A stretch of DNA of 64,000 nucleotides from Heyndrickxia sporothermodurans (GCA_018333075.1 BORH01000005.1:124001-188000), one strand, 5' to 3'; shown: positions 38,409 through 48,242, numbered from the stretch's first letter. Notes: generated from the sequence alone by a model not told the origin. A program made the numbers and translations.

Positions 38409-39209
38409 GTGTTGGTTAATCACCGAATTCGAAATAAAGTTATTGCAATAACAGGAGCATCTAGTGGACTAGGTGAACAAATCGCGTATAAATGTGCTCA
38501 AAATGGTGCTACTGTTATTTTACTTGCTCGTACCATGAAAAAACTAAAGAGGATGAAAGACGATATTGAAAAAAAGTATTCAGTTGCATGTGGGATATGG
38601 GAATTGGATGTGTCACAACATGAAAACATTACAAATACATTTAAAGAGATATACGAGAATTTTGGGATAATTGATGTATTAGTAAATAATGCTGGTTACG
38701 GAGTATTCGAAGAAGCATATACTACTTCTATAGTGGATATAAAAGGAATGTTCGATGTAAATGTTATCGGATTAATGGCTTGTACAAAAGAAGTGATTCC
38801 GTTTATGAGACAAAAGAAATTTGGACATATCATCAATATTGCATCACAAGCAGGGAAAATAGCAACACCAAAATCAAGTGTATATGCGGCAACAAAGCAT
38901 GCGGTAATTGGCTATTCCAACAGTATTAGGATGGAGCTTGACCCATATCATATCTTTGTCACTACCGTTAATCCAGGTCCAATTGCAACGAATTTTTTTC
39001 AGATCGCAGATCAATCTGGTACATATGTGAAAAGTGTTGAAAAGTTCATGTTAAATCCAGAACATTTAGCAGATAAAATTGTAAATAGTATGCTTACTAA
39101 ACGTAGGGAAATCAATGCTCCACGTTGGATGAATACAGGAAGTATTATTTATTCACTATTTCCAAAGCTTGTTGAACGAATTGGTAGAAAGGCTTTTTAT
39201 AAAAAATGA
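38409..39209 (+). CDS. yqjQ: Short-chain dehydrogenase YqjQ
   Basis: A 266-residue classical SDR. The cofactor motif is ITGASSGLGEQIA, followed by LVNNAGYGVFE and the active site Ser (IASQAG) with YAATK. Substrate unknown. The start is uncertain: GTG 38409 and TTG 38412 both follow AGGAG at 38399-38403, while GTG 38403 is inside that site. It follows yqjP as in B. subtilis and ends at a terminator. Confidence 0.88.
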   Translation: MLVNHRIRNKVIAITGASSGLGEQIAYKCAQNGATVILLARTMKKLKRMKDDIEKKYSVACGIWELDVSQHENITNTFKEIYENFGIIDVLVNNAGYGVFEEAYTTSIVDIKGMFDVNVIGLMACTKEVIPFMRQKKFGHIINIASQAGKIATPKSSVYAATKHAVIGYSNSIRMELDPYHIFVTTVNPGPIATNFFQIADQSGTYVKSVEKFMLNPEHLADKIVNSMLTKRREINAPRWMNTGSIIYSLFPKLVERIGRKAFYKK

Positions 39210-39219
39210 AATGTAGATC

Positions 39220-39245
39220 CCTCCTTTAAAAAAGGAGGTTTTTTT
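39220..39245 (+). terminator. Terminator after yqjQ
   Basis: Stem CCTCCTTT/AAAGGAGG, loop AAA, then seven T. Confidence 0.9.
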
Positions 39246-39290
39246 AAAACTATTGATTTTCATTAACTATCTAAGTCACAGGCATTTTAA

Positions 39291-39484
39291 TTAAGTGTTA
39301 GTTAAAAAATCATATACGACATCAATTACAAAATCAGGCAAGCTTGTTTCAGGATTTTCTTGTTTTCCTCTACAATTTGGTGATATAGCTTCATATACTC
39401 TTCTTTATTGCTCTCACTAGCTTGACTTTCAAAATGGTATTGCTTGAAACATTGATCAATTAATTTAAAAATGTAAGGTTCCAT
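39291..39484 (-). pseudogene. yqzH: YqzH-like small gene with a frameshift
   Basis: ATG 39484, behind AGAGGCG, opens MEPYIFKLIDQCFKQYHF and runs to EYMKLYHQIVEEN. It then shifts into a frame that ends at 39326. The other frame continues smoothly as KQENPETSLPDFVIDVVYDFLTNT to a stop at 39291. One extra A in the GGAAAAC run would restore a 64-residue protein resembling the YqzH family, which follows yqjQ in Bacillus. Either a real frameshift mutation or a base-calling error explains it. Confidence 0.65.
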
Positions 39485-39600
39485 TGTTGCGCCTCTTTTT
39501 TACAGCTTTTTTTTCGTTTTAATCTTTTTTTCAGAGGCATACATCAAGATAATTAGACTATAAATCTTCATGTACTTATACACAAAAATTTTGTAAATAG

Positions 39601-39947
39601 TTATAATCCGCAACAGAGGACTTTCCATAAAAAAAACATATTTTTAAATTTACTTAATAATTGTTCATGGCCTAAACAATACGTACAGGCTAGTACTTCA
39701 ATAGGAGTTTTTGTAAGAATCTCAGAGCCAAATATGTATTGTGGATATAGGGCATGAGTGTTATCACTACTAGCGATTTCCCCATGCACCATCCTTGTGG
39801 GATATTTGCAACTTGACCAGGAATGATGAAAATATTCGTTTTTTTGTTGTTGAATGGATTTATTAAGGAAACTGTTGCTGAACCTAATATACAGTAAACA
39901 AGCTCAGCTGCATTTGGAGGTTTAACAAGATTTATATCAAACTCCAT
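39601..39947 (-). pseudogene. Decayed cupin (oxalate-decarboxylase-like) fragment
   Basis: Two overlapping minus-strand frames together read like one cupin domain. The first runs PPNAAELVYCILGSATVSL and on to IIPGQVANIPQGW. The second continues HGEIASSDNTHAL to IFGSEILTKTPIEVLACTYCL. Adding one G where TGGTGCATG now stands would join them as GWWHGEIA, a typical cupin metal-site region. The N-terminal HWHPNA metal-binding strand has been lost (VKPPNA remains). So the remnant is truncated and frameshifted and is unlikely to work. Confidence 0.7.
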
Positions 39948-40187
39948 TTTGATTTGGTCTTTTATTATGTTGATATTTAAAAGGGGGTATTCAGCTGGAA
40001 TTTTGATACATAGTATTTAATAAACTAGTGGAATTATTGCATTACTATCGATAGAAAAAAGGACTTTAATAATTTCATGTGGAATATATTATTGTATCTT
40101 AAAATATGTATGGGGGTTACTATTTTGTTATTGTACTTTTGATATATCATTTGCCTAATGATTGAAAAACAAATTAGGAGTTGATAT

Positions 40188-40604
40188 ATGGTGATTTACA
40201 TAAATTCAATTGAAGGTATTTCTTCTGATATGTTAAAAGGATTTTTTGTGGATTGGCCAAACCCACCAAATCCACAAACTCACTTGAAACTATTAAATAA
40301 CAGCAGTAAAGTGGTCATTGCATTAGATGATCATACTAATCAAGTGGTTGGGTTTATAACCGCAATTAGTGATGGGATTCTATCAGCTTACATTCCTTTA
40401 CTTGAAGTTTTGCCAGAATATAAAAACAAAGGAATCGGCAAGGTATTAGTAAAACGAATGATAAATGAACTGAATGATGTATACATGGTTGACATATGTT
40501 GTGATGATGACTTGGTTCCTTATTATAAAAAGTTTGGAATGTTAAAATCAAACGGAATGCTCTTAAGAAACTATAAAATGCAATCAGGAAATTTAAACAT
40601 ATAA
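40188..40604 (+). CDS. GNAT family N-acetyltransferase
   Basis: A 138-residue acetyltransferase. The acetyl-CoA binding motif is LEVLPEYKNKGIGKVLVKRM, and the C-terminal strand-turn is DDDLVPYYKKFGM. The acceptor substrate cannot be told. Ribosome site AGGAG nine bases before ATG 40188. It stands alone between the decayed cupin and the CDGSH gene in a region with no B. subtilis counterpart. The 240 bases upstream contain no gene. Confidence 0.82.
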   Translation: MVIYINSIEGISSDMLKGFFVDWPNPPNPQTHLKLLNNSSKVVIALDDHTNQVVGFITAISDGILSAYIPLLEVLPEYKNKGIGKVLVKRMINELNDVYMVDICCDDDLVPYYKKFGMLKSNGMLLRNYKMQSGNLNI

Positions 40605-40610
40605 AATGAA

Positions 40611-40648
40611 AAACACGCTTGGAGTTGAACTGTCTAAGCGTGTTTGTT
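40611..40648 (+). terminator. Terminator after the GNAT gene
   Basis: Stem AAACACGCTT/AAGCGTGTTT with a 15-base loop, followed by a T-rich tail. Confidence 0.7.
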
Positions 40649-40773
40649 TGTGAAATATTCCGCCAATTTTTTTAAATTCAATTGCGATTTTGTTTTCCAA
40701 GGAGTCTATTTTTTTGTTTCTTCACAGTAGTTAAACTACTAATGTTAGAAAAGGGATAGATTATTAAACCATT

Positions 40774-40971
40774 TTATTTGGCCCGTACAGTAGATTCGAA
40801 CTTACCTTTATGGGAGCCATCACAAAAAGGCTTTTTATTGGACAAGCCGCAACGGCAAAGTGAAAAAGATGGTTTTGTTTCAAAAACATTTCCTTCTGCA
40901 TCAATTAATTCTACATCTCCAGTAATGCGATAAGAACCATTGTCATTTACTTTAATTTGCACTTTGGACAT
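40774..40971 (-). CDS. CDGSH iron-sulfur domain protein
   Basis: A 65-residue protein with the complete CDGSH signature CRCGLSNKKPFCDGSH, which binds a redox-active [2Fe-2S] cluster through three Cys and one His. It is a stand-alone soluble domain with no membrane anchor. I chose ATG 40971 (MSKVQIKVNDNGS) downstream of AAAGGTTG; TTG 40980 is inside the site. Bacterial members are linked to iron or redox handling, but the role here is unknown. Confidence 0.9.
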   Translation of the reverse strand: MSKVQIKVNDNGSYRITGDVELIDAEGNVFETKPSFSLCRCGLSNKKPFCDGSHKGKFESTVRAK

Positions 40972-41062
40972 AATTATCAACCTTTCTAGTAGTATTGTTT
41001 TGTATTGATAGTATATAAATATTCACGAAAATGCAATAAATAGAGAAAAATATTTAAATATT

Positions 41063-42478
41063 CTATACGAGTTTTTGAGCTTTAAAATTATTTTCTTGGA
41101 TGAGCCAATTTTGGGGAAAGGGAATTCCTAATACCCAATAACTAATTCCCCGTAGACGATAGCTTTTTACAACATCGAATTTTGCTTGAGCACTTCTTGC
41201 ATCTTCAAACCAAACCTCATGCTGCTGGCCCTTACTATCTGTATATCGAAAAAACGGTGCTTGATAAGTTGGATGGAACTCTATATTTGCTCCATATTGC
41301 AGAGCCAAACGAATTGCTTGTTGTGGTGAGATGGTTTTCGCAAGAGTTCCTTGTTTCCATGGTATTTTCCAATCACGACCATATAATGGGGCACCCATTA
41401 AAATTTTACTTCTTGGAATCACTTGGACGGCATAGTCTAAAACACGCTTTACCTCGTTTATAGGAGCAATCGCCAACGGTTTTCCACCCGCCCAGCCCCA
41501 TTCGTATGTCATGAGAATAACAAAATCGACAATTCTTCCTTGTGCTTCATAATCATGTGCTTCATAAAGCAATCCCTTTTGATCTGAGGATATTTTTGGT
41601 GCTAGGGCTGTAGACACATAAAAACCTTTAGAATGAAGAGCTGATACAACTAGTCGGAGAAAAGTATTATAGTTTTCTCGATCCTCAGGATAGATATATT
41701 CAAAATCAAAATTTACACCAATGTAACCTTTCTCTTGCATGGTTACAAGGAGATTATTAATAAAGTTATTTTGTACTGAAGAATTACGTAGAAGGGTTGC
41801 GGCTAAATCAGAATTAAAATCTTGGTTCACAAAATTAGTGATTGTGACCAATGGTGCGATATGTTCAGAATACGAAGTATTAATAATAGGTGTATCATTG
41901 ATTTCAGTTAAGGTCCCATCTTCTTTAAAGGTATAGGTAAAGGGGGATAAATAAGTTAAATATCTTCCTAGTTGGTGTACTTCTTGAACTCCCTTTTCCT
42001 CAATATTAGTAATATACGTATTCACCTCTTTAATAGGACGGGGTATATCTGGAATTCGTAGAACCTGGCCAATATATATCATAGATGGAGTTGTTAGCTG
42101 ATTTATTTCAGTCAAAGTTGAAGTATTTACTCCATATTTTTGCGCAATAGTCCATAACGTTTCACCTGATTGAACAGTATGATATGAAACAGGGATGAAT
42201 ATTAACTGACCAATACTAATGTTAGTAGGATCAGATATTTGATTCACCGATGCAATTGCTTGAACAGATGTTCCATATTTCTGTGCAATAGCCCAAAGGT
42301 TATCACCTGGCTGAATAATGTATTCCCGTCCTGGAGAAGGGATAACGATTGCTTCACCAATGACCAATTTATTCGGTTCATTTATCTGATTTGCAGATAC
42401 TATCTGAAGAATGCTAACACCAAAGGTATGTGCGATATGGTGAAGGCTATCTCCTTTTTTTATGACATAAATTTTCAT
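41063..42478 (-). CDS. SleL/YaaH-like spore cortex-lytic GH18 glucosaminidase with three LysM
   Basis: A 471-residue protein with three LysM repeats (about 2-46, 52-96 and 98-143; for example YIIQPGDNLWAIAQKYGTS) and a C-terminal GH18 domain. The catalytic motif is GVNFDFEYI, with MTYEWGWAGG downstream. There is no signal peptide, which fits the mother-cell-made SleL/YaaH enzymes that bind cortex peptidoglycan during germination. Those usually have two LysM repeats; the third is unusual. Ribosome site GGGAGAGAG before ATG 42478. Confidence 0.88.
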   Translation of the reverse strand: MKIYVIKKGDSLHHIAHTFGVSILQIVSANQINEPNKLVIGEAIVIPSPGREYIIQPGDNLWAIAQKYGTSVQAIASVNQISDPTNISIGQLIFIPVSYHTVQSGETLWTIAQKYGVNTSTLTEINQLTTPSMIYIGQVLRIPDIPRPIKEVNTYITNIEEKGVQEVHQLGRYLTYLSPFTYTFKEDGTLTEINDTPIINTSYSEHIAPLVTITNFVNQDFNSDLAATLLRNSSVQNNFINNLLVTMQEKGYIGVNFDFEYIYPEDRENYNTFLRLVVSALHSKGFYVSTALAPKISSDQKGLLYEAHDYEAQGRIVDFVILMTYEWGWAGGKPLAIAPINEVKRVLDYAVQVIPRSKILMGAPLYGRDWKIPWKQGTLAKTISPQQAIRLALQYGANIEFHPTYQAPFFRYTDSKGQQHEVWFEDARSAQAKFDVVKSYRLRGISYWVLGIPFPQNWLIQENNFKAQKLV

Positions 42479-42630
42479 TTCTCTCTCTCCCTATATGATC
42501 CCTAATGTACTGTATTCATAGACAAGTGCTGATGTTTAAAAAAGTTAATAGAAAGAGAAATTTTCTTGAAAATTATTTTAGAGGTAGAGAAAAATCGGTG
42601 TCCTTTTATATAGCTTTTTCGGAAATATAT

Positions 42631-43554
42631 TCAGCTTTTTATTGTATTTCCATATTTCTTAAGAAATTCATCCACTATTTTTTCGTATTCTTCACGATTC
42701 TCATTTAACGATTGAGCATGAATGCCATTAACTGCTAAATAGATCATTTTGTCTCCTTTTTTCTTTTCATACAAGGCTTTGGTCATTTCAGGCAAAATAT
42801 AATCATCCTTTTCACTATGTATAAATAGAATTGGGTGTTGGATGTTTTGAATAACATTAATAGGTGAAACCGATTTTAAAGAATATCCATCTCGAATACG
42901 TACGAATAGGTTTGCAAGTGGTAAAAGCCATTTACCAGGAAGCTTAATCTCAGATGAAATTTGATAAGCCAGCAACTCGCGAAAATCTGAAAACGGGCAG
43001 TCAACAATGTAAAAGTTCGCTCTATCCTCTAACATTCCAGCATATAAAAGAGTAGTAGCTGCACCCATCGATTCTCCGTGTATTCCAAAAAAGACATCTT
43101 CACCTTCAGTTGCTAAAAGATGATCCACAACGGCCTTTAAGTCATGCTTTTCATAATAGCCATAGCTAGTTGTTTTTCCACCTGATTGACCGTGTCTTCT
43201 GTGATCATAAATGATGGTGTTAAAACCTCTTTCAATAAACAAATTCATATATTTAATGGAGTTAATTTTATTTTCGGTTACTCCATGACAAAAAATCATA
43301 TATTTTTTCGTATCGGGATATGGGCGAGAATAAATGGCTTTAATACGATAACCAAAAGGAGAAGGAATCCAAATTTCTTCCTTTGGTAATGCTTCAAAGC
43401 TTGGGGGGGTGAATCGTTTTGTACTTACTTCACGATCATACACATATTGTTCGTCTTTTTTAGTTATATGCATAATTCTTTGAGAAAGATATATTCCTAT
43501 CCCTGTTAAAGTTAATAAAGCTGTACTACCGAGAATAGAGAGTTGTTTTTTCAT
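42631..43554 (-). CDS. yqkD: Alpha/beta hydrolase YqkD
   Basis: A 307-residue serine hydrolase with an N-terminal membrane anchor (~5-25). The nucleophile elbow is GIHGESMGAATTL, the Asp is in IHSEKDDYI and the His in VNGIHAQS. HGVTENKINS forms the oxyanion region. I chose ATG 43554 (MKKQLSILGSTALL) with TAGGAGGAG upstream; a longer frame to 43626 has no site. The active site probably faces outside the membrane. Substrate unknown. Confidence 0.88.
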   Translation of the reverse strand: MKKQLSILGSTALLTLTGIGIYLSQRIMHITKKDEQYVYDREVSTKRFTPPSFEALPKEEIWIPSPFGYRIKAIYSRPYPDTKKYMIFCHGVTENKINSIKYMNLFIERGFNTIIYDHRRHGQSGGKTTSYGYYEKHDLKAVVDHLLATEGEDVFFGIHGESMGAATTLLYAGMLEDRANFYIVDCPFSDFRELLAYQISSEIKLPGKWLLPLANLFVRIRDGYSLKSVSPINVIQNIQHPILFIHSEKDDYILPEMTKALYEKKKGDKMIYLAVNGIHAQSLNENREEYEKIVDEFLKKYGNTIKS

Positions 43555-43594
43555 TTTCGATCTCCTCCTATGTGTATCTATAATCTGCCTATTT

Positions 43595-43624
43595 AAAAAG
43601 AAACTGACTTTTTTTGTCAGTTTC
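43595..43624 (-). terminator. Terminator after the 43-residue gene (minus strand)
   Basis: Read on the minus strand, GAAACTGAC/GTCAGTTTC with a loop of seven A and a TTTTT tail. It separates the small gene from yqkD. Confidence 0.85.
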
Positions 43625-43640
43625 AACTTTTGGGGTAATT

Positions 43641-43772
43641 TTATTGTTTTGAATTTTGCCGATTGGTTGGATGTATAGCTTTGTTTAATTCTTCTGCGGC
43701 AATTGTATTATTAACAGTATCTGAAGTAGGTTTACCTTTTTGGCTATAACCCTTTTCCCGTTGTTTCGTCAT
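43641..43772 (-). CDS. Unrecognised 43-residue polar protein
   Basis: ATG 43772 has GGAGG 12 bases upstream and its own terminator, so it looks like a real gene. The product (MTKQREKGYSQKGKPTSDTV..., ending NRQNSKQ) is rich in Lys, Gln, Asn and Thr, with no hydrophobic segment. The composition recalls small spore-core or coat peptides, but I recognise no SASP signature, so that is a guess. It lies between yqkD and the HMG-CoA lyase gene. Confidence 0.6.
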   Translation of the reverse strand: MTKQREKGYSQKGKPTSDTVNNTIAAEELNKAIHPTNRQNSKQ

Positions 43773-43840
43773 TTTAAAAGAATCCTCCTTTTTATTTTAA
43801 ACGATATCTTTAAAATGAGCCAAAGAGGCTTAAACTATAC

Positions 43841-44734
43841 TTAATTCGTAGCAAGCTGATAGTAACCAGTTTCTATTCTTCGAGTAAGGGAAGGGGATAC
43901 AACATTGATGGCCTCAACAAGTGCGTCTAAATCTATCCCAGTTCGTATTCCCATTCTTTCAAGCATATAAACGACATCCTCAGTTGCGACATTTCCCGTA
44001 GCACCAGGTGCAAAAGGACAACCGCCAAGTCCACCTGCAGATGTATCAAAACGGTGAATCCCTGCCTGTAATGCGGCATAGATATTTGAAAGGGCCATTT
44101 TTCTTGTATCGTGAAAATGGGCGGTTAATAAAATGTCAGGAAGACACTCTATCAATGACGAAAATAATGAATAAGATTCAATTGGTGTAGCCATTCCAAT
44201 TGTATCTGCTACACTAAGCTCATCAACACCAGATGAAGCAAATTCTTTACATAATGCAATCGTATCATTTTCCTTTATTTTACCTTCGAAAGGACAATAA
44301 AATGCTGTTGAAATACAAGCACGTACAAATAGATTCTTTTCTTTTAACTTTGTAATAATTGGCTTCAATTCCTCTAAGCTTTGCTTTGTGCTTTTGTTAA
44401 TGTTCTTTTTATTAAAGCTATTACTAACACCGACAAAAACAGCTATGGCATCACATCCTGCTTCTAATGCTCGTTCCACACCTTTTTGATTTGGAGCAAG
44501 AACTAATTTTCTTGTTAGTTCTGGATTTGAAGCAACAATTTCAGTGGCATCCTGCATTTGTGGGACCCATTTAGGCGAAACAAAAGAGGTGATTTCCATC
44601 TCTTTAATACCAGCTGAAGTTAATTTTTTTATAAAATTTACTTTTCTATCGGTTGATACGAAATTTTTCTCATTTTGCAATCCGTCACGTGGTCCTACTT
44701 CAATAATTGTTACATTTGTTGGCAATGACTTCAT
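43841..44734 (-). CDS. yngG: Hydroxymethylglutaryl-CoA lyase
   Basis: A 297-residue TIM-barrel enzyme that cleaves HMG-CoA to acetyl-CoA and acetoacetate, the last specific step of leucine breakdown. The N-terminal motif is EVGPRDGLQNE; metal-site His residues are in TAHFHDTRKMAL; the active-site Cys loop is GGLGGCPFAPGATGN. Ribosome site GGGAGGG before ATG 44734. B. subtilis carries its homologue (YngG) elsewhere in a leucine-degradation cluster. Here it lies 2.3 kb from thiolase and CoA-transferase genes. Confidence 0.93.
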   Translation of the reverse strand: MKSLPTNVTIIEVGPRDGLQNEKNFVSTDRKVNFIKKLTSAGIKEMEITSFVSPKWVPQMQDATEIVASNPELTRKLVLAPNQKGVERALEAGCDAIAVFVGVSNSFNKKNINKSTKQSLEELKPIITKLKEKNLFVRACISTAFYCPFEGKIKENDTIALCKEFASSGVDELSVADTIGMATPIESYSLFSSLIECLPDILLTAHFHDTRKMALSNIYAALQAGIHRFDTSAGGLGGCPFAPGATGNVATEDVVYMLERMGIRTGIDLDALVEAINVVSPSLTRRIETGYYQLATN

Positions 44735-44871
44735 TGTTTCACCCTCCCATATCTATTGTAGAAAGAATTAGTGCTAAATTGCAAGAATAATGTGAAATGA
44801 AAGAAATTAAATAATTGAGTGGTGATCAAAAATTAGATAAGTTGTAGAAGGTTAGGAGAAGTAGCCAAAAC

Positions 44872-44913
44872 AAAAAAACAACGACAAAGCATTTATATAA
44901 GCTAAGTCGTTGT
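44872..44913 (-). terminator. Terminator after yaaN (minus strand)
   Basis: ACAACGAC/GTCGTTGT with an inner TTAGC/GCTTT extension, followed by a T7 run on the minus strand. Confidence 0.8.
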
Positions 44914-44920
44914 AAAGTAA

Positions 44921-46099
44921 CTATGATTTTAAATTCAATAGCTTTTGCTTTAATTCATTTTCCATTGTCATCAGCTCTTGCTCAGCTTGATAACGTTTTG
45001 CTCGTCCCTCTTGTTGGATACGAAGAGTTTCCTCTAAAGTTGAAACAAGATTCTCTTGAGTTTTCTTTAATGTTTCTATATCGACAAGACCACGTTCGTT
45101 TTCCCTAGCTGTCTCAAGAGTATTTTGCTTTAGCATTTCAGCATTTTTGAGAAGAAGGTCATTTGTTGTTTTAGAAACCTGCTTTTGAGCTTCAACTGCG
45201 CTACGTTGGCGGATTAGAGTAAGAGCAATAGCAATTTGATTTTTCCAAAGTGGAATAGCAGTCATGATAGATGATTGGATTTTCTCTGCAAGTGTTTGGT
45301 TCGTATTTTGAATTAAACGAATTTGTGGTGCACTTTGAATGGTAATCTGCCTGCTCAATTTTAAGTCATGCAATCTTTTTTCGAGTCGATCCGCAAATTG
45401 AATCATATCATTAACATCTTGGACTGCCATTTGATCCCCAGTAGAAGCAGCTTTATTTTTCAATTCAGGAATCGTTTTTGCTTGCAATTCTTCAAGTTTT
45501 AATTCTCCAGCTGCAATGTAAATATTTAAGGCATGAAAATAGTCCTTATTTTTTTCGTATAACTGCTCTAGCATGTGAATATCAGCTAGCAAAGTTTTTT
45601 TCGAATGCTCCAGCTTTACACTTATTCGATCAATTTGTGCGCCTGTTTTTTGATATTTAGACAGTACCTCTTGGATCGAGTTTGAAATTTTTCCAAACAT
45701 TCGAGAGAAGAGCCCTTTTTTCTCAGGAGAGAGTTCATCTGGGTTTACTTCATGCAACTTTTTCATTAAGTCGTTGATGATATCACCGATTTCACCGATA
45801 TCCTTCTTTTGTACATGGTCAAGCATAGAATGAGAAAAGTTTAAGAGCTTTGATTGTGCTTGTGTGCCATATAAAATGATGGATTGATGATTTTTTGGAT
45901 CAATTTGCTCAGCTAGTTGTACTGCTTTTTGTCGGTTTTCCTCTGGTATTACATCAATTAAGCGAGTGGGTCTTTCTGTTTGTGGTTGTGTTGATGATTC
46001 ATTAATAATAATTTCTTTATCTCCAAACGGATTGGATAACAGATCATCCAAGCCATCACTAATATCTTCTTGCCATAAGGTGTCTTTTGTTTCACTCAT
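44921..46099 (-). CDS. yaaN: TelA-family (toxic anion resistance) protein
   Basis: A 392-residue helical protein of the TelA family. Conserved stretches include [22 protein letters not shown]-like (here [13 protein letters not shown]), [14 protein letters not shown] and [16 protein letters not shown]. Coiled coils run from ~150 to the end. Its name comes from tellurite resistance, but the molecular role is unknown. The ATG overlaps the stop of the upstream xpaC-like gene by four bases (ATGA), so the two are translationally coupled, matching the xpaC-yaaN pair of B. subtilis. Confidence 0.87.
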   Translation of the reverse strand: MSETKDTLWQEDISDGLDDLLSNPFGDKEIIINESSTQPQTERPTRLIDVIPEENRQKAVQLAEQIDPKNHQSIILYGTQAQSKLLNFSHSMLDHVQKKDIGEIGDIINDLMKKLHEVNPDELSPEKKGLFSRMFGKISNSIQEVLSKYQKTGAQIDRISVKLEHSKKTLLADIHMLEQLYEKNKDYFHALNIYIAAGELKLEELQAKTIPELKNKAASTGDQMAVQDVNDMIQFADRLEKRLHDLKLSRQITIQSAPQIRLIQNTNQTLAEKIQSSIMTAIPLWKNQIAIALTLIRQRSAVEAQKQVSKTTNDLLLKNAEMLKQNTLETARENERGLVDIETLKKTQENLVSTLEETLRIQQEGRAKRYQAEQELMTMENELKQKLLNLKS

Positions 46100-46755
46100 T
46101 TAATAAATCTCCCTTCATCATTTTTGTTGAGTGGGTTTTTTTGTGTTTTTAATGAGTGTTTAGCAACATCTAGTTCATATTCTAGATGATCAATATCACT
46201 CGAAAGGACTTCATATAAATCTTTCTCGATAGATAACTTTAAATCCTTTAAAGTATCACGAGTTTCATTTAATGAAAAATATAATTTGTCATTTTTAGCA
46301 GGCTGTGAAGCTAAAAATGAATATTTCTCAGAAAGTTCAACAATTGAATCTAGGTGATAAAAGTAAAATTGTTCTGCTTTATAAAATCGTCCAGGTTCTT
46401 TTTTTGTGATGGATTGTATCCTTTTTGAAAGTCGCATAATTTCGAACAATTGTTTGAAGGCACCTATATTTCTCACATTGAAAAACACTTTCTGTAGACG
46501 TTTAATTTTCTTTTGTGCTTCTTTTAAATTTTTAACAATATACGCATACTCTTTTCGAGTTAAACGGTGTTTTTTTAAAAAGCTGTGGCTTGTATACCAT
46601 TTGATGGCTAAAAAAACCACTGCACCACCACCTAATGCAATGAATGATGAGATTAGGTAGGTTTGGGAAAAAGCAAAAAAGCTTAAAAGCCATATAATTA
46701 CGGTTGTCGGCAGTGAAATGAAAAACCGTAATAAAAATGCTAAAAATGGATGCAT
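46096..46755 (-). CDS. xpaC: XpaC-like membrane protein
   Basis: A 219-residue protein with two N-terminal membrane helices (~4-28 and ~33-52), then a helical cytoplasmic domain ([27 protein letters not shown]). It fits the XpaC family, named for an effect on hydrolysis of a chromogenic phosphate; the true function is unknown. It is paired with and overlaps the TelA-family gene. The 276 bases upstream, to the thiolase gene, contain no gene; an AAAGGAGGTTG followed by ATG-GTG-AAA-TAA there is only a three-codon frame. Confidence 0.82.
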   Translation of the reverse strand: MHPFLAFLLRFFISLPTTVIIWLLSFFAFSQTYLISSFIALGGGAVVFLAIKWYTSHSFLKKHRLTRKEYAYIVKNLKEAQKKIKRLQKVFFNVRNIGAFKQLFEIMRLSKRIQSITKKEPGRFYKAEQFYFYHLDSIVELSEKYSFLASQPAKNDKLYFSLNETRDTLKDLKLSIEKDLYEVLSSDIDHLEYELDVAKHSLKTQKNPLNKNDEGRFIK

Positions 46756-47031
46756 TCCAATCGACTCCTGTCTAAAGAACTAATACCAATACATACGATA
46801 ATCCTAAAAAAAAGTTTCACTGCATACTATTATAAAGGAGGTTGATGGTGAAATAAATACATCTTGAGGAGTAGGAAGTGGTACTTCTCTGGAATCAGGA
46901 CATGTAACTTATAAAGATCATTGCAAAAATTAGAGGAATTTCATATTTTATATCGAAAAAATATAAATGAACGGTATTTATTGACGAATAATGAAAGATG
47001 CAAAAATGCATAAACTGGGGGGGATAATTTT

Positions 47032-48219
47032 ATGGAAAAGCAAGAGGTTGTCATAGTAAGTGCAGTTAGAACAGCAATTGGAAGTTTTAATGGGGCATTG
47101 AAAAATATTCCAGCAACTGAGCTAGGTGCAATAGTTATTAAAGAGGCATTAGTTAAGGCCAATGTAAGTGCAGATCAAATTGATGAGATTATTATGGGGA
47201 ATGTTTTACAAGCAGGCTTGGGACAAAATCCGGCACGACAAGCTGCAATAAAAGCGGGAATTCCTGAAAGCGTTTCCTCGTTAACAATTAATAAAGTATG
47301 CGGTTCAGGATTAAAAGCAGTTCATTTAGCTACTCAAGCAATATTAGCAGGTGATGCTGAAGTGATTGTAGCAGGAGGTATGGAAAACATGAGTAGGGCT
47401 CCATATCTTTTAAATAATGCTAGAGAAGGTTTTAAAATGGGTGATCAGAAGCTTGTGGATAGTATGATCCAAGATGGTCTTTGGTGTGCCTTTAATAATT
47501 ATCATATGGGGATTACAGCGGAAAACCTTTGTGACCGTTATCAAATTAGTCGTGAAGAGCAAGACCAATTTTCAGCAGCTAGTCAGGCTAAAGCTGTGAA
47601 AGCAATTGATGAAGGAAGATTTAAAGAGGAAATTGTTCCTGTAGTCATTCAACAAAGAAAAGGAGAATCAGTTATTTTTGATACAGATGAGTATCCGAAA
47701 AAAGGAACGACTGCTGAAAAATTAGCTGGTTTGAGACCTGCATTTAAGAAGGATGGATCTGTAACAGCTGGGAATGCATCAGGGATTAATGATGGAGCGG
47801 CGGCTGTTGTTGTCATGTCTCGAAAAAAGGCAAATGAACTAGGTGTTACACCACTTGTAACAATTAAAGCAAATGCAAGTGCAGGTGTTGATCCTAGTAT
47901 TATGGGTATTGGACCAGTATCCGCTGTAAAAAAAGTGGTGGAAAAAGCGAATCTATTATTGGAGGATATAGAATTAATTGAAGCCAACGAGGCTTTTGCT
48001 GCCCAGTCCTTAGCTGTCGATCGTGAACTTCAATTTAATAAGGAAATTTTAAATGTCAATGGTGGAGCTATTGCACTTGGTCATCCGATTGGGGCAAGTG
48101 GAGCAAGAATTCTTGTTACTTTAATTCATGAAATGAAAAAAAGACAGGCGAAAAATGGATTAGCGACCTTGTGCATTGGTGGAGGACAAGGAGTAGCCAC
48201 AATTGTTGAACTAGTTTAA
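47032..48219 (+). CDS. Acetyl-CoA C-acetyltransferase (thiolase)
   Basis: A 395-residue biosynthetic/degradative-type thiolase that interconverts two acetyl-CoA and acetoacetyl-CoA. The nucleophile Cys is in [15 protein letters not shown] (~residue 89). The C-terminal [27 protein letters not shown] and CIGGGQG carry the other catalytic His and Cys. It leads the scoA-scoB pair by 23 bases. In context it probably thiolyses the acetoacetyl-CoA formed by the CoA-transferase. Ribosome site GGGGGGG before ATG 47032. Confidence 0.94.
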   Translation: MEKQEVVIVSAVRTAIGSFNGALKNIPATELGAIVIKEALVKANVSADQIDEIIMGNVLQAGLGQNPARQAAIKAGIPESVSSLTINKVCGSGLKAVHLATQAILAGDAEVIVAGGMENMSRAPYLLNNAREGFKMGDQKLVDSMIQDGLWCAFNNYHMGITAENLCDRYQISREEQDQFSAASQAKAVKAIDEGRFKEEIVPVVIQQRKGESVIFDTDEYPKKGTTAEKLAGLRPAFKKDGSVTAGNASGINDGAAAVVVMSRKKANELGVTPLVTIKANASAGVDPSIMGIGPVSAVKKVVEKANLLLEDIELIEANEAFAAQSLAVDRELQFNKEILNVNGGAIALGHPIGASGARILVTLIHEMKKRQAKNGLATLCIGGGQGVATIVELV

Positions 48220-48242
48220 TAGTTTGGAAGGAGGAGAGGAAA

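Noticed and set aside
39241-40187. A mobile element to explain the decayed genes after yqjQ.
   Set aside because: No transposase, terminal inverted repeats or target duplications could be found by eye.
42505-42708. Plus-strand frame starting near 42505 as a small gene.
   Set aside because: No ribosome site, overlaps the end of yqkD, and its hydrophobic composition follows from A/T-rich antisense sequence.
46830-46860. AAAGGAGGTTG followed by ATG at about 46850 as a gene start.
   Set aside because: The frame is ATG-GTG-AAA-TAA, only three codons; at most a leader peptide, with no evidence for one.
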